In this document: in pieces, positions 47,001-55,300 of the stretch
How the letters are laid out: every line of letters starts with the position of its first letter
Position numbering within the stretch: position 1 is the stretch's first letter
NCBI GenBank assembly: GCA_916610825.1
Contig: OU744450.1
Location: forward strand, 9,754,261 to 9,818,260
Direction of reading: 5' to 3'
Source of the DNA: Haliclystus octoradiatus
Lineage: Eukaryota > Cnidaria > Staurozoa > Stauromedusae > Haliclystidae
DNA: 64,000 nt
The notes under the pieces: generated by a model
Seen by the model: the letters and a program-made list of their open reading frames with translations, nothing else
What the model was told of the DNA's origin: nothing
Database searches by the model: none
Program-made: the position numbers and the translations under genes

Positions 47001-47701
47001 TTTTTACAGTTTACTTTTTCAGCTCTGTCTGATTGTAATTTGCTACTTTCATTGTGTGAAAGAAAATGATAAATGTTCATAGAATTCACACACCTGCTAG
47101 CTAACTAGCCTGCGTGCAGACAGAATTTTCCTTCGTATATAGTCTGTGTGCGTATTGGCGACGAGTATTGCGCACTAAAGTGTTTGTTCTGAATTCATAT
47201 TAGATAAATATTTACGAAGCGTGGCTCCTGTCATTACACAATTTTTATTATTTTACAATGTTTGCCAATTGTTTGTATATTTTATCAGCCATTCACAATA
47301 CTGGTATACATCCAAAAATGTAGTAGTGGAAAGAACAATCAGTATGCTAAATTCGGCGCTAATGCGCACTGTGCAGACCTACTATACAAAGAAAAGTTCT
47401 GTCTGCATGCAGGCTACTAACTGGCTAGATTTATGAATAAATGAAAAATCCAACTACAAAAAATGCATGTAGTGGATTAGATACCTTATATTCCTGAATT
47501 TATCTGGACGTTGCAATCATATTTATATGCGTTTGCTTAAATAACCTTGGCTTGTGATTTTGTTTCAGCTTGTGTCGTATACCAACAAAGCGAGTCAAAG
47601 GTTGTCCATTTCAAATGATTCGATCGATCCCAGTTGATTTGTTTCCACATACTGAACATTGTGAATTGGTATCATTGTTTACAAGATCTAGTAATTATTA
47701 A
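14078..47701 (+). CDS. TRMT2A: TRMT2A: tRNA/RNA (uracil-5-)-methyltransferase homolog A, complete, 24 coding exons
   Basis: Exons: 14078-14320, 21413-21501, 25083-25101, 25198-25254, 26094-26142, 27263-27335, 27811-27865, 28781-28846, 30357-30379, 31545-31593, 32869-32932, 34873-34908, 35450-35520, 35595-35656, 36481-36565, 37976-38076, 38703-38757, 39666-39726, 40883-40960, 42120-42163, 42461-42539, 44359-44478, 46457-46553, 47569-47701. All are GT-AG and phase-consistent, giving 602 residues (human 625). The enzyme makes m5U (position 54 of tRNA) from SAM. Domains: acidic N-terminus; RRM about 68-145 (FKIEIKNLPKHI, SNFAFIAL); a CCPL segment; FYRNKVEF; GFRLGNY; LTVRTT; FRISPRAFFQVNT; SAM motif DVCCGTGTIGLYLA about 446; IELCQPAIDDAK; VDPPRAGL about 519; nucleophile C548 in YVSCNPKAA; RVKGCPFQM; VDLFPHTEHCE near the end. 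All catalytic elements are intact. The introns hold most of the transposons in the window. Confidence 0.96.
14374..16308. mobile_element. hAT-like element with GTAACTAGTTAC subterminal repeats (carries a nested insertion)
   Basis: Ends in CAGGGATGTTA and its inverse TAACATCCCTG, flanked by gtcatgtg (14366-14373) and gccatgtg (16309-16316), a 7/8 match for an 8-bp hAT target duplication. Both ends are packed with short repeats of GTTACTTT and GTAACTAGTTAC in both orientations, a typical hAT subterminal arrangement. It has no transposase ORF and lies in TRMT2A intron 1. The element at 14760-15767 is inserted within it. Confidence 0.82.
14760..15767. mobile_element. TIR element 'TAGCCTGCGCGCAGAC' with perfect 9-bp target duplication, nested in the hAT-like element
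   Basis: About 75 bp of nearly perfect inverted termini (TAGCCTGCGCGCAGACCC, then aaatctttttttt, ggtctgcgtaatatcgacag, aagcttgcgctgg). The target duplication is cctaattat at 14751-14759 and 15768-15776. A 9-bp duplication points to a Mutator- or Merlin-type transposase, which is inference. No ORF over about 115 codons is present inside. A short relative lies at 47106-47416. Confidence 0.85.
16309..18430 (+). other. TRMT2A intron 1, middle part
   Basis: No exon seen. About 16830-16960 contains repeated 'aatcggcatcgg / cgattgttttcat' words that look like the end of a further hAT-type element (gggatgagacgattg...), but I could not find its other end. The rest is AT-rich and unassigned. Confidence 0.4.
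18440..18880 (+). mobile_element. LINE 3' fragment (RT C-terminal region plus 3' UTR and ATT tail)
   Basis: The plus-strand frame encodes FKLLHGLAPTYLRELL, then NLLTVPYTNMKSYGDRAFSV and a stop at 18692-18694. This is the conserved C-terminal segment of CR1/L2/RTE-X-type LINE proteins. The 3' end has the common hairpin aagcgcttagaacataacgc / ataagcgctgtataa and an (ATT)n tail ending near 18878. The 5' part is missing, so it is a dead copy. Confidence 0.85.
19362..19560. mobile_element. TTAA-flanked (piggyBac-type) MITE, copy A
   Basis: A 199-bp element, flanked by TTAA at 19358-19361 and 19561-19564. The ends are AGGGGCAAAATTGACCGGCG and (inverted) AGGAGCAAAAATGACCGGCA. The internal part is nearly the reverse complement of the copy at 61899-62095, including cttagcgtaattcaaccgtc and cgtatacgcaggcct-type segments. 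Confidence 0.88.
21945..22109 (+). repeat. Left LTR
   Basis: 165 bp, starts TGG and ends ACA. It contains aataaaatattg as a possible polyadenylation signal. Four mismatches to the right LTR. Confidence 0.92.
22203..23687 (+). CDS. Gag-protease polyprotein of the LTR retrotransposon
   Basis: 494 codons. The N-terminus is charged and probably coiled (ATKAELEAEVEPLTKAL). A Gln-rich stretch (about 42-65) is followed by a retrotransposon Gag domain (FRDWVIRFSDYS, RDRLISGLRD). There are two zinc knuckles about 304-338: a degenerate CGRCGKTYAKDDC and a canonical CX2CX4HX4C in CTWCSKKGHLEKYC. An aspartic protease with WLADTGAGCD (catalytic D about 377) then follows, ending near LGLIHDDWP. The frame then jumps directly into an integrase C-terminal linker (KAKELHDASDHDL) and a TGA. 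The reverse transcriptase and integrase core that should lie between are absent, so the product cannot support autonomous transposition. Confidence 0.9.
   Translation: MASKATKAELEAEVEPLTKALAQHRQIDDSNNPIYELLKVVTMQQQQMQEAMLIQQKSLAQAIKSQGESKNMNNGSPNQNTPTAKRILVPKLKSPEGMKMIDFRDWVIRFSDYSAASRPQYDCDLAARRGLLRSALHEDWTKMWTQNIIPVQDTDDIDNIIDHLEGYLRRHRHPLVDRRIFIQRDQQDGEQVDAYYAALREIDQDCDYAHKCTDSAAHREERLRDRLISGLRDSAMRQRVLETPLEKLTLKNVLETCQNYESSRVVDDQLGEKPINAFKKSTYRAQERTPAKHGSHNKASKGDTCGRCGKTYAKDDCPAQNLECTWCSKKGHLEKYCFTKVKSENYIQLSQIGTSKNLISFKTKHQAVTKHVNWLADTGAGCDAMGLTDLHKLMGNNAVALKRDKETLVGPNGSTLESHGCVKMTLSNKEKSYTALIHILDTANHPLLSRQGCIQLGLIHDDWPNNTARHLSRPPSSKAKAKELHDASDHDLDP
23688..24047 (+). pseudogene. Integrase C-terminal remnant (GPY/F-like) with acidic tail
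   Basis: In the same frame as the Gag-protease ORF, after a single TGA at 23685-23687. It encodes GDIVHIQHPRTRLW, then GEIITLCPGRRSYLVKT and LNWRNRRFLRRY, the GPY/F-type end of Ty3/gypsy integrases. A long Glu-rich tract follows, made by repeats of a gaagaggaagacataact unit (about 23850-23945), then a basic end. Whether the TGA is read through or is a disabling mutation cannot be told from the sequence. Confidence 0.85.
24076..24240 (+). repeat. Right LTR
   Basis: 165 bp, a direct repeat of 21945-22109 with four substitutions, preceded by a purine-rich tract. Confidence 0.92.
25083..25101 (+). CDS. TRMT2A: TRMT2A exon 3, a 19-nt microexon
   Basis: It completes an Arg codon and encodes SEEEQE, filling exactly the gap between ...NFAFIAL and KAIEALVGHIW within the RRM; without it the RRM alignment to other TRMT2A proteins loses these residues. 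The acceptor is aatcaacag. The donor, GAG|GTTGGT, is weak. Confidence 0.85.
27445..27520. repeat. GTTCATGAAC palindromic element, fragment
   Basis: ccatgaactgtttgtgaacc and related words in TRMT2A intron 6. Only one diverged arm is visible. Confidence 0.5.
28195..28312. repeat. Hairpin element, ~47-bp arms
   Basis: Arm atgagtcaaaaaagatacat... ctactcagagtttca and its near-perfect inverse tgaaactcagagtaacg...tctcttttttgactta, with a 13-nt loop. It is related in layout to the hairpins at 36925 and 41363. Confidence 0.8.
29025..29188. mobile_element. GTTCATGAAC palindromic element, near full length
   Basis: Runs from TA|CCCCTGCAAAAAACA to a degraded right end (tttttcccaagggcagta). The body is tandem GTTCATGAAC/ATTGTTCATGAG words with a central cactcgcgg. 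The whole unit can fold into one long hairpin. The CCCCTG/CAGGGG ends next to TA suggest a Tc1/mariner-type MITE. It sits in TRMT2A intron 8. Confidence 0.75.
29220..29384. mobile_element. hAT-type MITE, 'CAGGGTCCGACAAA' family, copy 2 (diverged)
   Basis: Starts cgggatccgacaaaa and ends ttgtcgtacactg, flanked by cctatgac (29212-29219) and tctatgac (29385-29392), a 7/8 target duplication. Contains the family's internal 'cagaagaaaatttat' segment. Confidence 0.7.
29736..29912. mobile_element. pogo/Tigger-like MITE 'CAGTGAAACCTGT', copy 2
   Basis: Same organisation and orientation as the copy at 7404: CAGTGAAACCTGT at the left after TA, and acaggtttgactg at the right. Confidence 0.75.
30357..30379 (+). 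CDS. TRMT2A: TRMT2A exon 9, a 23-nt microexon
   Basis: Encodes GSWVRDN plus two bases. It supplies the conserved Trp that precedes CCPL; the spacing from Trp to CCPL is eleven residues, the same as in human TRMT2A. Acceptor tttatttttag, donor AAT AT|GTAAGT. Phases match exons 8 and 10. Confidence 0.85.
31862..32127 (+). repeat. Left arm of a ~266-bp inverted repeat flanking TRMT2A exon 11
   Basis: From ttgtgagggttgcatgacac through tatctcttacctattacata to the palindromic-element end tgtttttctcagggg. The reverse complement reappears at 33102-33368 with only a few percent differences. It lies in TRMT2A intron 10 and includes one GTTCATGAAC element at its inner side. Confidence 0.9.
32340..32560. 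mobile_element. GTTCATGAAC palindromic elements, two partial copies
   Basis: A left half (about 32340-32430: tcatgaactattcataaaca, gttaaataaccc) is followed by a short unit 32465-32553 bounded by TA|CCCCTGGG and CACAGGGG|TA. The latter documents the TA target site of the family. Confidence 0.7.
33102..33368 (-). repeat. Right arm of the inverted repeat flanking TRMT2A exon 11
   Basis: Begins with the palindromic element (aaaaaacagttcaggagttc) and ends gtcatgcaaccctcacaa. It is the inverted partner of 31862-32127. About 975 bp lie between the arms, including exon 11 (32869-32932). Confidence 0.9.
33375..33530. mobile_element. GTTCATGAAC palindromic element
   Basis: Left words gttatgaactgttcataaac and the diagnostic right arm tttaacattcataaac, ctcctgaactgtttttcgca, GGGG|TA. 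In TRMT2A intron 11. Confidence 0.75.
34120..34540 (-). mobile_element. Decayed LINE fragment (RT C-terminal region)
   Basis: Minus-strand frames encode RIGQINSGRPM, LFRHTIEPVLLYASETWVL and LLDSAYDAILRHAL, then in shifted frames IHWPN and LHWQPK-like segments. This is the typical C-terminal part of LINE reverse transcriptases (LYGSETW motif). Frameshifts and stops show it is dead. It lies in TRMT2A intron 11. Confidence 0.82.
34623..34815. mobile_element. GTTCATGAAC palindromic element, full length
   Basis: About 190 bp from acccctgcgtgcaaaacagt to ctcctgcactgtttttctca. Left and right halves are reverse complements built from repeated GTTCATGAAC. The centre is cctcacggacagtttatg. The inner steps 'attaaatggcc' and 'ggccatttaac' mirror each other. 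A good reference copy of the family. Confidence 0.8.
36925..37085. repeat. Dispersed hairpin-type repeat, copy b
   Basis: Contains attgcctgatgatcgcc and, further right, aagctctgctgtatagcatt with gttcaatcagtaagacaac. The same blocks occur at 41363-41548, so these are two copies of one element in TRMT2A introns. Confidence 0.65.
38319..38492. mobile_element. hAT-type MITE, 'CAGGGTCCGACAAA' family, copy 3
   Basis: From CAGGGTCCGACAAAAGG to TTTTGTTGGACCCTG, flanked by tgtgcagg and tctgcagg (7/8). Internal part carries 'ggatcccaggatcc'. In TRMT2A intron 16. Confidence 0.82.
39265..39330 (-). repeat. SINE core fragment
   Basis: gaaccatcatagcaacaagc resembles the inverse of the body segment gttgctatggatggta found at 41640-41822 (minus) and 59285-59370 (plus). 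Fragmentary. Confidence 0.45.
40462..40637. mobile_element. GTTCATGAAC palindromic element, full length
   Basis: Left arm aaaacagtttaggggttcat, inner step gttgaatggcccc, mirrored step ggggccatttaac, right end tttttcacaaggg next to TA. In TRMT2A intron 18. Confidence 0.78.
41363..41548. repeat. Hairpin element, copy c
   Basis: Arm ataaaagtcagagaatcaga...catgtttgctactt and its inverse aagtagcaaacatgactgtc...ctgactttatt, about 40 bp each. The aagctctgct...gttcaatcagtaacacaac block follows, shared with 36925-37085. Confidence 0.78.
41640..41822 (-). mobile_element. tRNA-derived SINE
   Basis: On the minus strand, 41822-41751 reads like a tRNA head: A-box-like TAGCTCAAAGGTGAGAGC and B-box GGTTCAACTCC inside GTGGGTTCAACTCCCGC. 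The anticodon arm does not pair properly, so it is not a functional tRNA. A body follows containing catggcaaccactaaaa and gttgctatggatggta, which recurs at 59285-59370. RNA polymerase III origin is inferred from the two boxes. Confidence 0.7.
42991..43626. mobile_element. TTAA-type element, diverged
   Basis: The left end GGGTCAAACAAGACCGGCCG is preceded by TTAA (42987-42990). The right end is the inverse of AGGGGCGACTATTGACCGGC and is followed by TCAA, one change from TTAA. The GACCGG core links it to the elements at 4012, 19362 and 61899. In TRMT2A intron 21. Confidence 0.6.
44005..44255. repeat. GTTCATGAAC palindromic element, diverged
   Basis: Many gttcatgaac-related words in both orientations (gaacagttcatgaa, tgctcataaacagacc, ctgttcatgaactg) ending ttttcacaggagta. 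Confidence 0.6.
45635..45760. repeat. GTTCATGAAC palindromic element, short variant
   Basis: gcccctgttcatgaacttca and gtgaaatttcctgacacttc are mirrored by gaggaatttcacgctcttaa. The GTGAAATTTCC inner step resembles the copy at 61735, so this may be a subfamily. Confidence 0.6.
47106..47416. mobile_element. MITE 'TAGCCTGCGTGCAGAC', short relative of 14760-15767
   Basis: Left end TAGCCTGCGTGCAGACAGAA; inverse of right end TAGCCTGCATGCAGACAGAA. Inverted similarity continues for about 55 bp. Flanks share ctaac (47101-47105 and 47417-47421). 311 bp, no coding capacity, in the last TRMT2A intron. Confidence 0.8.
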
Positions 47702-49352
47702 ATGGTGATATTTTATTCCAAGCATAACTTTAGAAGTAAACATCTAATGGGTTTGTAACTAATTAGATATTAATGTTTTTATTCTATATAAATGATAAGT
47801 GACTGATAACTTGTTTACAGCCCAGATATCTATCAAGACAGGCAAATGAAATGACACAAAATCCGTAGACAACTTGTTTTACTCATCCTAACTCAAGATG
47901 TAAGATATAAGCCCTTTCACAAAAATGTATACCTCCTAATGCAAAGGTCTCTGCGTTCAGTGTGTCTAGTTTTCTAATATTTCATCAAGGGGTTTTCAAT
48001 AAGATATTTTAGTTCCTAGCAACACCGTTGACTCCTTTCTATTAACTTACAACCATAATTGAGAGAAATTGCAATTGACTAGTTTTTTCCGTGTATGTCT
48101 GTTGAGATTAAATTATTTCTTATTTCTTACATACAAGGTAGTATTTCAAGATTTGTTAGCAATTGCCTCAAATTTCAACAAAAATTGGTGGTTGTCTACC
48201 TAGGAGATTTTTCTCCTCTTGATAACTGAATGGAGTTTACCCTACTTCTGAATACCCTCTTACATAATAATCTATATTGGGACTCTCGCCTTGTAAATAA
48301 GTTTATGAACATGAAATGGCAAGTCACTTTAGTAATGTTAATGAAAAAGTGTGCCATTTCACATTCAAATTTCCAACCAATTATCCACCAAATGCTGATG
48401 GAACTCGTGTGTTCCTACTGTGAAATGTTTCGAAGCTTATGAGCAGTTCATGAACTTTCACAGGGGTACCCCTGGCAGTTGTCTCAACTCTCAATACTGA
48501 GTTCATGAACCTCATTCATGAGTTCATGAATTTGATTAACATTCATACGCAGTTCAAGAACCGCTTTCATAAACAGCCGATTGACTTCAAATCACATTTT
48601 ATGAACTGTCCATAAACAGTTCATGTGTGTGGTAATTTGACTTATATGTGATTATGCTGGCAACATTGAACTGTCTCTTTATTATTATCCATGCAAAGTG
48701 AGGAATTGCTTGATGTAAAATTAAGTACTACTGAAAAACCTGCCATAAGACTCCATTGTCTATAATAGCCACATATCTAGATCTTGGCCAATTCAAAAAC
48801 ATTTTCAAGAATGGATTGATAATTCTAGCCTCCCTACTGGCTTCTGCTGCTGTACTAGCTTCTATTTGATGCAAACAAGATGCGAGTGAAATAATCACAA
48901 ATATTACAGTTAAGGGTGGGATGATTAATCGGTTGACTGTTTGCCAGAATGTAACATAATTTCTAAAACATCAGAGATGGACAACAAGATATCAAACACA
49001 TATCACAATATTCACAGATTCTACGATTTCAATCTGCTTAGCAAATAATGTATGGGTTTATAGAAAATACACCAAATGTGTCTCCAAAAAGTTTTGAACA
49101 TTATTATTACAAAAATCATTAATTTGCATTCTGAAAAGTGCGATTTATATAAATGATGATATACTGATCAAAAGACAGTTTTCTTAATTACAAATATTAT
49201 ATCAAAATGACACTACTCACTATTTAAATATTTTTTTTCAAAATACATACAACAACATTGAAGTTGAAAATAGTAAAACAATAAGCTGAAAATCCCACCA
49301 AAAGTGACACAAAAGCATGATAAAGTACATCATTGATGTGTCGATTGTTCCT
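47702..49352. other. Convergent intergenic region between TRMT2A and the histidine-rich gene
   Basis: Contains the 3' UTRs of two convergent genes. An ATTAAA-type signal on the plus strand lies near 48107. One palindromic element is at 48430-48630. No further ORF or RNA gene is supported. Confidence 0.5.
48430..48630. repeat. GTTCATGAAC palindromic element, diverged
   Basis: gagcagttcatgaactttca followed by several gagttcatgaa words and cataaacagttcatg. Termini unclear. Confidence 0.55.
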
Positions 49353-52300
49353 TTACTGCTTCTGATGTTTTCCCATTCTAGCTAGCTTTTCCAAAAGCGT
49401 TTCTTTCATTTCAAGCCATTCTTTTCTTTCTTCTGCCAATTTCTTGAAAAAGATCTTCTCTTCGTCTTTCAACATTTTTTCAGCATTTTCAGCTGATTCA
49501 CCTACTCGAAAGATTTTGGCTGGGGTACCAAGATAACTGCTGTATGTTTCAGGTTTTGTTTCTTTCCTTACTGACTCGATTTCAGAAGTGCCAAGATCAG
49601 TTAATTCAACGGGTGCCATTGGCAGAAAATCAACATCATCATCTTCGCTTTCTGCTTTGGTGGCAGTTTCAACTTCATCAGGTGCAGCGACAACAACACC
49701 TTCGTGAACTGGGAAACCTGGAGTCTTCTCTTCTGGTTTGTCTTCTTCATCATCGTGATCTTTTAAAATCTCCTTCGTAAATTCTTCCTCTTCCTTTTCA
49801 ACTCGTTTTTCCCATTCGCTTTCAAGTTCGGACATTTTCTTTTCGGTTGTGTCAGCCTTTTCTAGGCCATATTCCAATTCTGGTTCAGTTGCAGCAACAA
49901 GTTTGATCAATGATTTTTTCTCTTCAAGTGTTTTTGGCTCATCAACAAAAGCAAGTTCTTCAGCTGTTACTGGTTTCTCCTCCTCAGTTTCTACTGATGA
50001 AGCTTTGGGCTCATCAAAAGCATTTTTCATTGCATCTCCCCATTTGTCCGCAAGCTTGCTGAACACTTTTTCTAATTTTTGGATGCGATGTTCGTTCCAA
50101 TCCATACGATGCAATGGGACACGGGCAAGTTTTGATACACTGTTGAAAGAGATGAAAAAAATTGTTAAATTCAGTGAGCAATAAAAGGAATTACCATATG
50201 GTTCATCATCATCATTTATTGGTTCATCATCATCATCATTCATTGGTTCATCATCATCATCATCATTTATTGGTTCATCATCATCATCACCATTTATTTA
50301 GAACTGATAAAATTAACACAAACTTTTCTTTCTTTCGAAGAACAGATGCGTACACTAAAGAAGTCTAAAAGTCATTCAGGTAATAGTGAAAGTTCAGTGG
50401 TTCACTTCAAACTTAACTGACGTCAATGAGTCTACTTTCTGGTCAGTTGTTACTGCAAATAAGCCTGAAATGACCACAAAAGCTATCAAGAATGTTTTGT
50501 CCATAGCAACAAGATAAATTCGAAAATGGTTCTGTTGTCAGGGCACTAGTCAAAAATTTTGGGGTTTTCTGAGTCCATTGGGTTTTTGCAAATATTGTTC
50601 TGACGAAAATGTTATATTGCTCTGCTAGGGAAGCTACATTCGCGACCAAGGCTTAAATTCACAATCAGAATGTACCACGGAAACCTTTCACACGTCAGGG
50701 GTCTACAAAATGCACCTGTGACCAAATTTTCCCCTTTCAAAGTATGTTCAAAGTGCCTGAAAGTTGTTTAGGTTACTGACTTCTGAATTGACATTATTTT
50801 AGTGAGAGTAACATTGATTAAAACATGCGCCAGCTTAGCATTTATATTATTTTAATACAGTGATCCAGGAAAATCTGCAATAATCAATCCTTATAATAAT
50901 CAGTTCCTATAACGTTTCTGCGACCGGAGGTCCCTGTGGTCCCTATTTTATTGAGCACTGTCAGACTCTATCCATTGGCCAGGCCCCTGGGCAATTACTC
51001 TGCTTACCCCCTACCCTCTTGTCCACCCTGGTTGATGCCATGGACAGGGTCCGACAAAGTCTGGAAACTTGGAAACCTAGTTTGCGGAAGGCTAGCAAAA
51101 TTCAGAAGGAAAAGGCAAAATACTGGATATAAAGCTAAAATAATTAGAAAAATATGAAAAATAAATTTTGATTTTACGTTTAATGTCAGTCAAACTACTC
51201 AAACGTTTCTCTGAAAAGTTGAGGTTTGCAGAAGGTAAAACATTTTGTCGGACCCTGGCCATGGACAAATGATCAATAGCATACTACTCTCAAATGAATT
51301 ATACTTTCAATTTTGTGTTTTGTCTTTTCTACGCATGCTGTATTCTCTAAATACCAGAAACCATTTGTGCGTGGCATTCATGTTCCTCTCATTACTTACT
51401 TTTTAGCTTCTTGTTTGATTTCCTTGATGACGCTCTTGACATGTTTGTGAATTTTATTCCATGACCCACCTGAAAGTGACCCCTGAATGTGTTTGACAAT
51501 GCTTTGCCAACTGTTTCTGAATGGATTATTAGCAGTGACATTATCCTTTGCAAAAGCTTCTCTTAACCTCTGGTGGAAGGTTTCCATGGTTTCGTTGGCT
51601 TGTTGTGGGCCATGGTGAGGGTGGCGGTGGTGGTGTCTGTGACCATGATGACCGCCGTGATGGCCACCATGCTTCTTGTGGTGTTTGCCATGATGACGGC
51701 CATGCTTTCCATGATGACGACCATGCTTTCCATGATGATGTTTTCCTTCGACCTCTAAGCCACTTTCTTCATCAACTTCAGGGACATCAACTGCTGCTTC
51801 TGATTGAGCTTCTGAAAAATCAGTTGCTGACTTCATGGCTTTTTCAACTGTAACATTAATAATTCAACAAATTCAACATATGTTAATATGGTATGTTTCA
51901 ATTATATGGATTGAATGCTGTCCCCTGGAAGTGAAGTATTATGGATTTCAGCTCTACGTAGAGGTTCAGACAAAACCTTCCGCAACCTCAAGCTTTTAGA
52001 TAAATGTTTGAGGAGTTTGAATATAGTTAATACATATCAAAGTTTGAATATGTATCAAAATTTTACTTTTCACGCAGTATTTTAATAATTATTTCAGCTT
52101 TATCCTGCATTTTGCCTTCTCCTTCTGAATTTTGCTAGGCTTCCGCAAACCAGGAGCAAAATTTCCGGACTTTGTCAGACCCTGTCTACGTATGTCCCAT
52201 ATTATTTTATAAATACGGTAATCAAATTTATAAATGTTGCCATGAAATCAATAACAAACACAAGGTGCATCAAGTGTAGCTTGATTAGAAGTATAAATGC

Positions 52301-55300
52301 ATTCATTTTGCCAAAACAAACTTAACAAACAAATCAAAATTGATGCGTTTGTCTCGACTAAAAAATATTGTAAAATAATTCTCAAACTGCTGTAATATTT
52401 ATTGAAATGTTCTTTACAACAACACTTACAGAATGATTCTCCTTGTTTTTTCAAATCTTTCTCGCCCCATTTAAACCGATGCAAATGTCCCAAGTTCAAC
52501 ATAGGAGCACTACAAAGACAAACAAAAACATTTTAAGAATAATGAGACTCCATTCCCATAGTAAGCCAGTTCACTTCGCAGTAAATATTTGTTCTTGACT
52601 AAAAAACTGCTCTTTCAATGTGCCCTAAAATCGTTAATTACTTATTCAGACATGTGAATTCAAAATTTGAAAATAGTCTGAAATCTATAATATCTTCATA
52701 AATTTCAATGGGAAAGAGTGATAAATAGAGTTTCACAAAGGTAAAAATAGTCTGAAATCCGCTAAAAGTCTGAAAATTCTCATTTCTGCTTATTTGAGTA
52801 GGTACATTGATAGGATTCAACAAAATCCTACCAATTTGGCGAAATCGAAGTCACAACGTTGGCTGTTGTTGACTGATGTTGCATTTCACATTTTTGCATT
52901 TCCCCAGCATTAGCAGGATTTTGCAAATATTCTATTCTTCTAACGTAATCCTACTGATGTTGGCGAAGTGGCCAAACGACTTTTTACTTTCGCCGACATC
53001 CGTAGGATTTGTGAAATATGAGCATTCTTCTGATTGGTCAACAATGACGTAGCACGACTCAGGATTGTTGGGCTTAACTGACTAGTCACAAACCCTCAAT
53101 ATATTTCTGATATTGACGAAAATTAAATTAAATAAGTCCTACGAATCTTAGCAAAATAAAAAGCTATTTGATCACCCCCCCCAAAAAAATGTAAAAAAAA
53201 ACAATAACATTGGTAGTGATTAAATCCCACCAATGTTAGCAAAATAAAAAGCCACCCCAAACAAAAAACAACAACATTGAGTACCGGTAGTGATTAAATC
53301 CTACCAATGTTATGTTGGCAAAATAAGAAAGTCATTTGGCCAGGGAGGGTTTTATTCTAGTCCACTATTATAAACTTTTCAGATCAGAACATTACAGTAC
53401 TTAATGCTGCTTTAATGTGAGTAAAGCAAAGTACGTACCTGTATACTTTTGGTTTGACTTCATTGAAAATATCTTTGACTTTGTTGCTCAGCTTTTTCCA
53501 GTTCTTAGCGCCGCCAGATAAATGTTCCTCAACGCCAGCCTTAAATTTTTCATCAACTAACAAAAATAGGAGATTTCAGAAATAGATGTTATTAGCAAAA
53601 CAAAATATTATAGTGAACATCACAACAGACACTTTCTTCATGAAAATATTATGGTTAATTAAAAAGAAATGAGAAACTCATGAGAAAGTGTGTTGGCCTT
53701 CTAGGAACTTCCCATTAGCCTGTGTTCTCTTCAAGAGCATATATTCATTTGAGAAAGACAAGACTTGATTTTTCAAGCTGTTTCAAATCAAGATTGAAAA
53801 GATGACAATGACATATTGTTTCAAAAAATCCATACAGATTATTGATGAGATATTTTGATCATCTAATAAAATACAATCTGATACATGTAATATGTCTACA
53901 TCTTTAAGTACGCTATATTTATGCATCCAGCAATTGCAGCCTGAATCTGCAAAATGGAAACAAAAAAAATCAAAGCCACGTAACAGTCATAATGCAGAAA
54001 GCAATGCCTGGCTATCACAGTCAGTGGCTCATTGCATATCAATATTTGATAGGATACCTTTCTTTGAAAACATTATAAACATATTAAGCGTTTTGTAGTA
54101 AAGTCCTTGCTAACGAATTTCGGATTTATGTTAAAATTTGGCTAAATGGAATGAAAACCATTGGTGATTTTGTCTTCCACTTAAGCAGGATACACTGTAT
54201 CACAAAGTCCTGGCTGCACCATGACAGTGATATTAAAAAGGATGCACTATATTGATATTATTAAACATAACATCCAACTAGAAATAGCATATCTATTATC
54301 TAGTAAATTGCTAACAATCCAGATACAGTGCAACCCGCTTAAGTGCAATTCGGATAAGTGAAATTCCCGCTTAACTGCAACATGGATTCAAAACCCTATA
54401 AAGTATTTTTTGGTCAAGTCCTTGATAAACAATTTCGGATAACTGCAAATTCGGATAAATGCAATGAAAACCTTTGACAATTTTGACTTGCACTTAAGCG
54501 GGTTACACTGTAATACTTCTTGGTCGGGTTGTGAAAAAAGTGTTCTGAGCTCTGATTGTAAAGACATTTAAATTAGATCTACATTTTCTCGTCATCGCTT
54601 CAGTCCAATTTTGATGTTGTATCAAACAATTAGTCGTTATATTCAAAAGAATTTGGAATTCAACGACGATTGAGTAACTAATTGCATTATCATTTAAGCA
54701 GGAGCAATCAGATGATTTAGTAGACTGTTCTGAACCGTCATTGGTGAATTGTTCTAATATCAAAACTTGTGAGGGTTTATACTGCAGGGTTTCACCCTTA
54801 GTATTCTCTCGTGGTAAGTTCATTTACTTTCAAATGTTTTACAAACAAACTTCTTATAAAAAAACTTACATAAATTAACTTTACCATTGCTTTTGTAGCC
54901 TTGCCTCAGAGATCAATACACAAATTCAAGTTATTTTTTATTTTTTTGTGAAAATGATCAATAATGAAAAATGAGAAAAAAATCCGCTTCAAAATGTAAG
55001 AAATCGTTGAGGGTAAATAATCCAATTTCATTGGCCTAATGGAAATTGACAAACATTCAAGTTGAAGTGTGGCTTACCACGATGTGTATCAGAATAGAAC
55101 TACAATGAAATATATGTTTGAAACTGTCGGTGACTTGCTGTAGAGCAGAATACATAACAGAAATTGCGGAAAGTGAAATCACGTGCTTCACTCAGAGTCC
55201 ACCTTTGTATGTAAATTAAGCGAAACCATAGTAACCTTCAAATTTGAACAATAGAAGAGAGCTAATCCTCGAGAAAAACAAGTGATGACCAAGTAGCAAA

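Noticed and set aside
50140-50243. N-terminal extension of the last histidine-rich exon with Asp-Asp-Asp-Glu-Pro repeats
   Set aside because: This region is a TCA minisatellite plus a normal polypyrimidine tract and AG at 50141-50140. The exon starts in the phase required by exon 5, so the extension is intronic.
51548-51853. 101-codon plus-strand ORF rich in Asp, His and Gly
   Set aside because: Antisense shadow of the His-repeat exon of the minus-strand gene.
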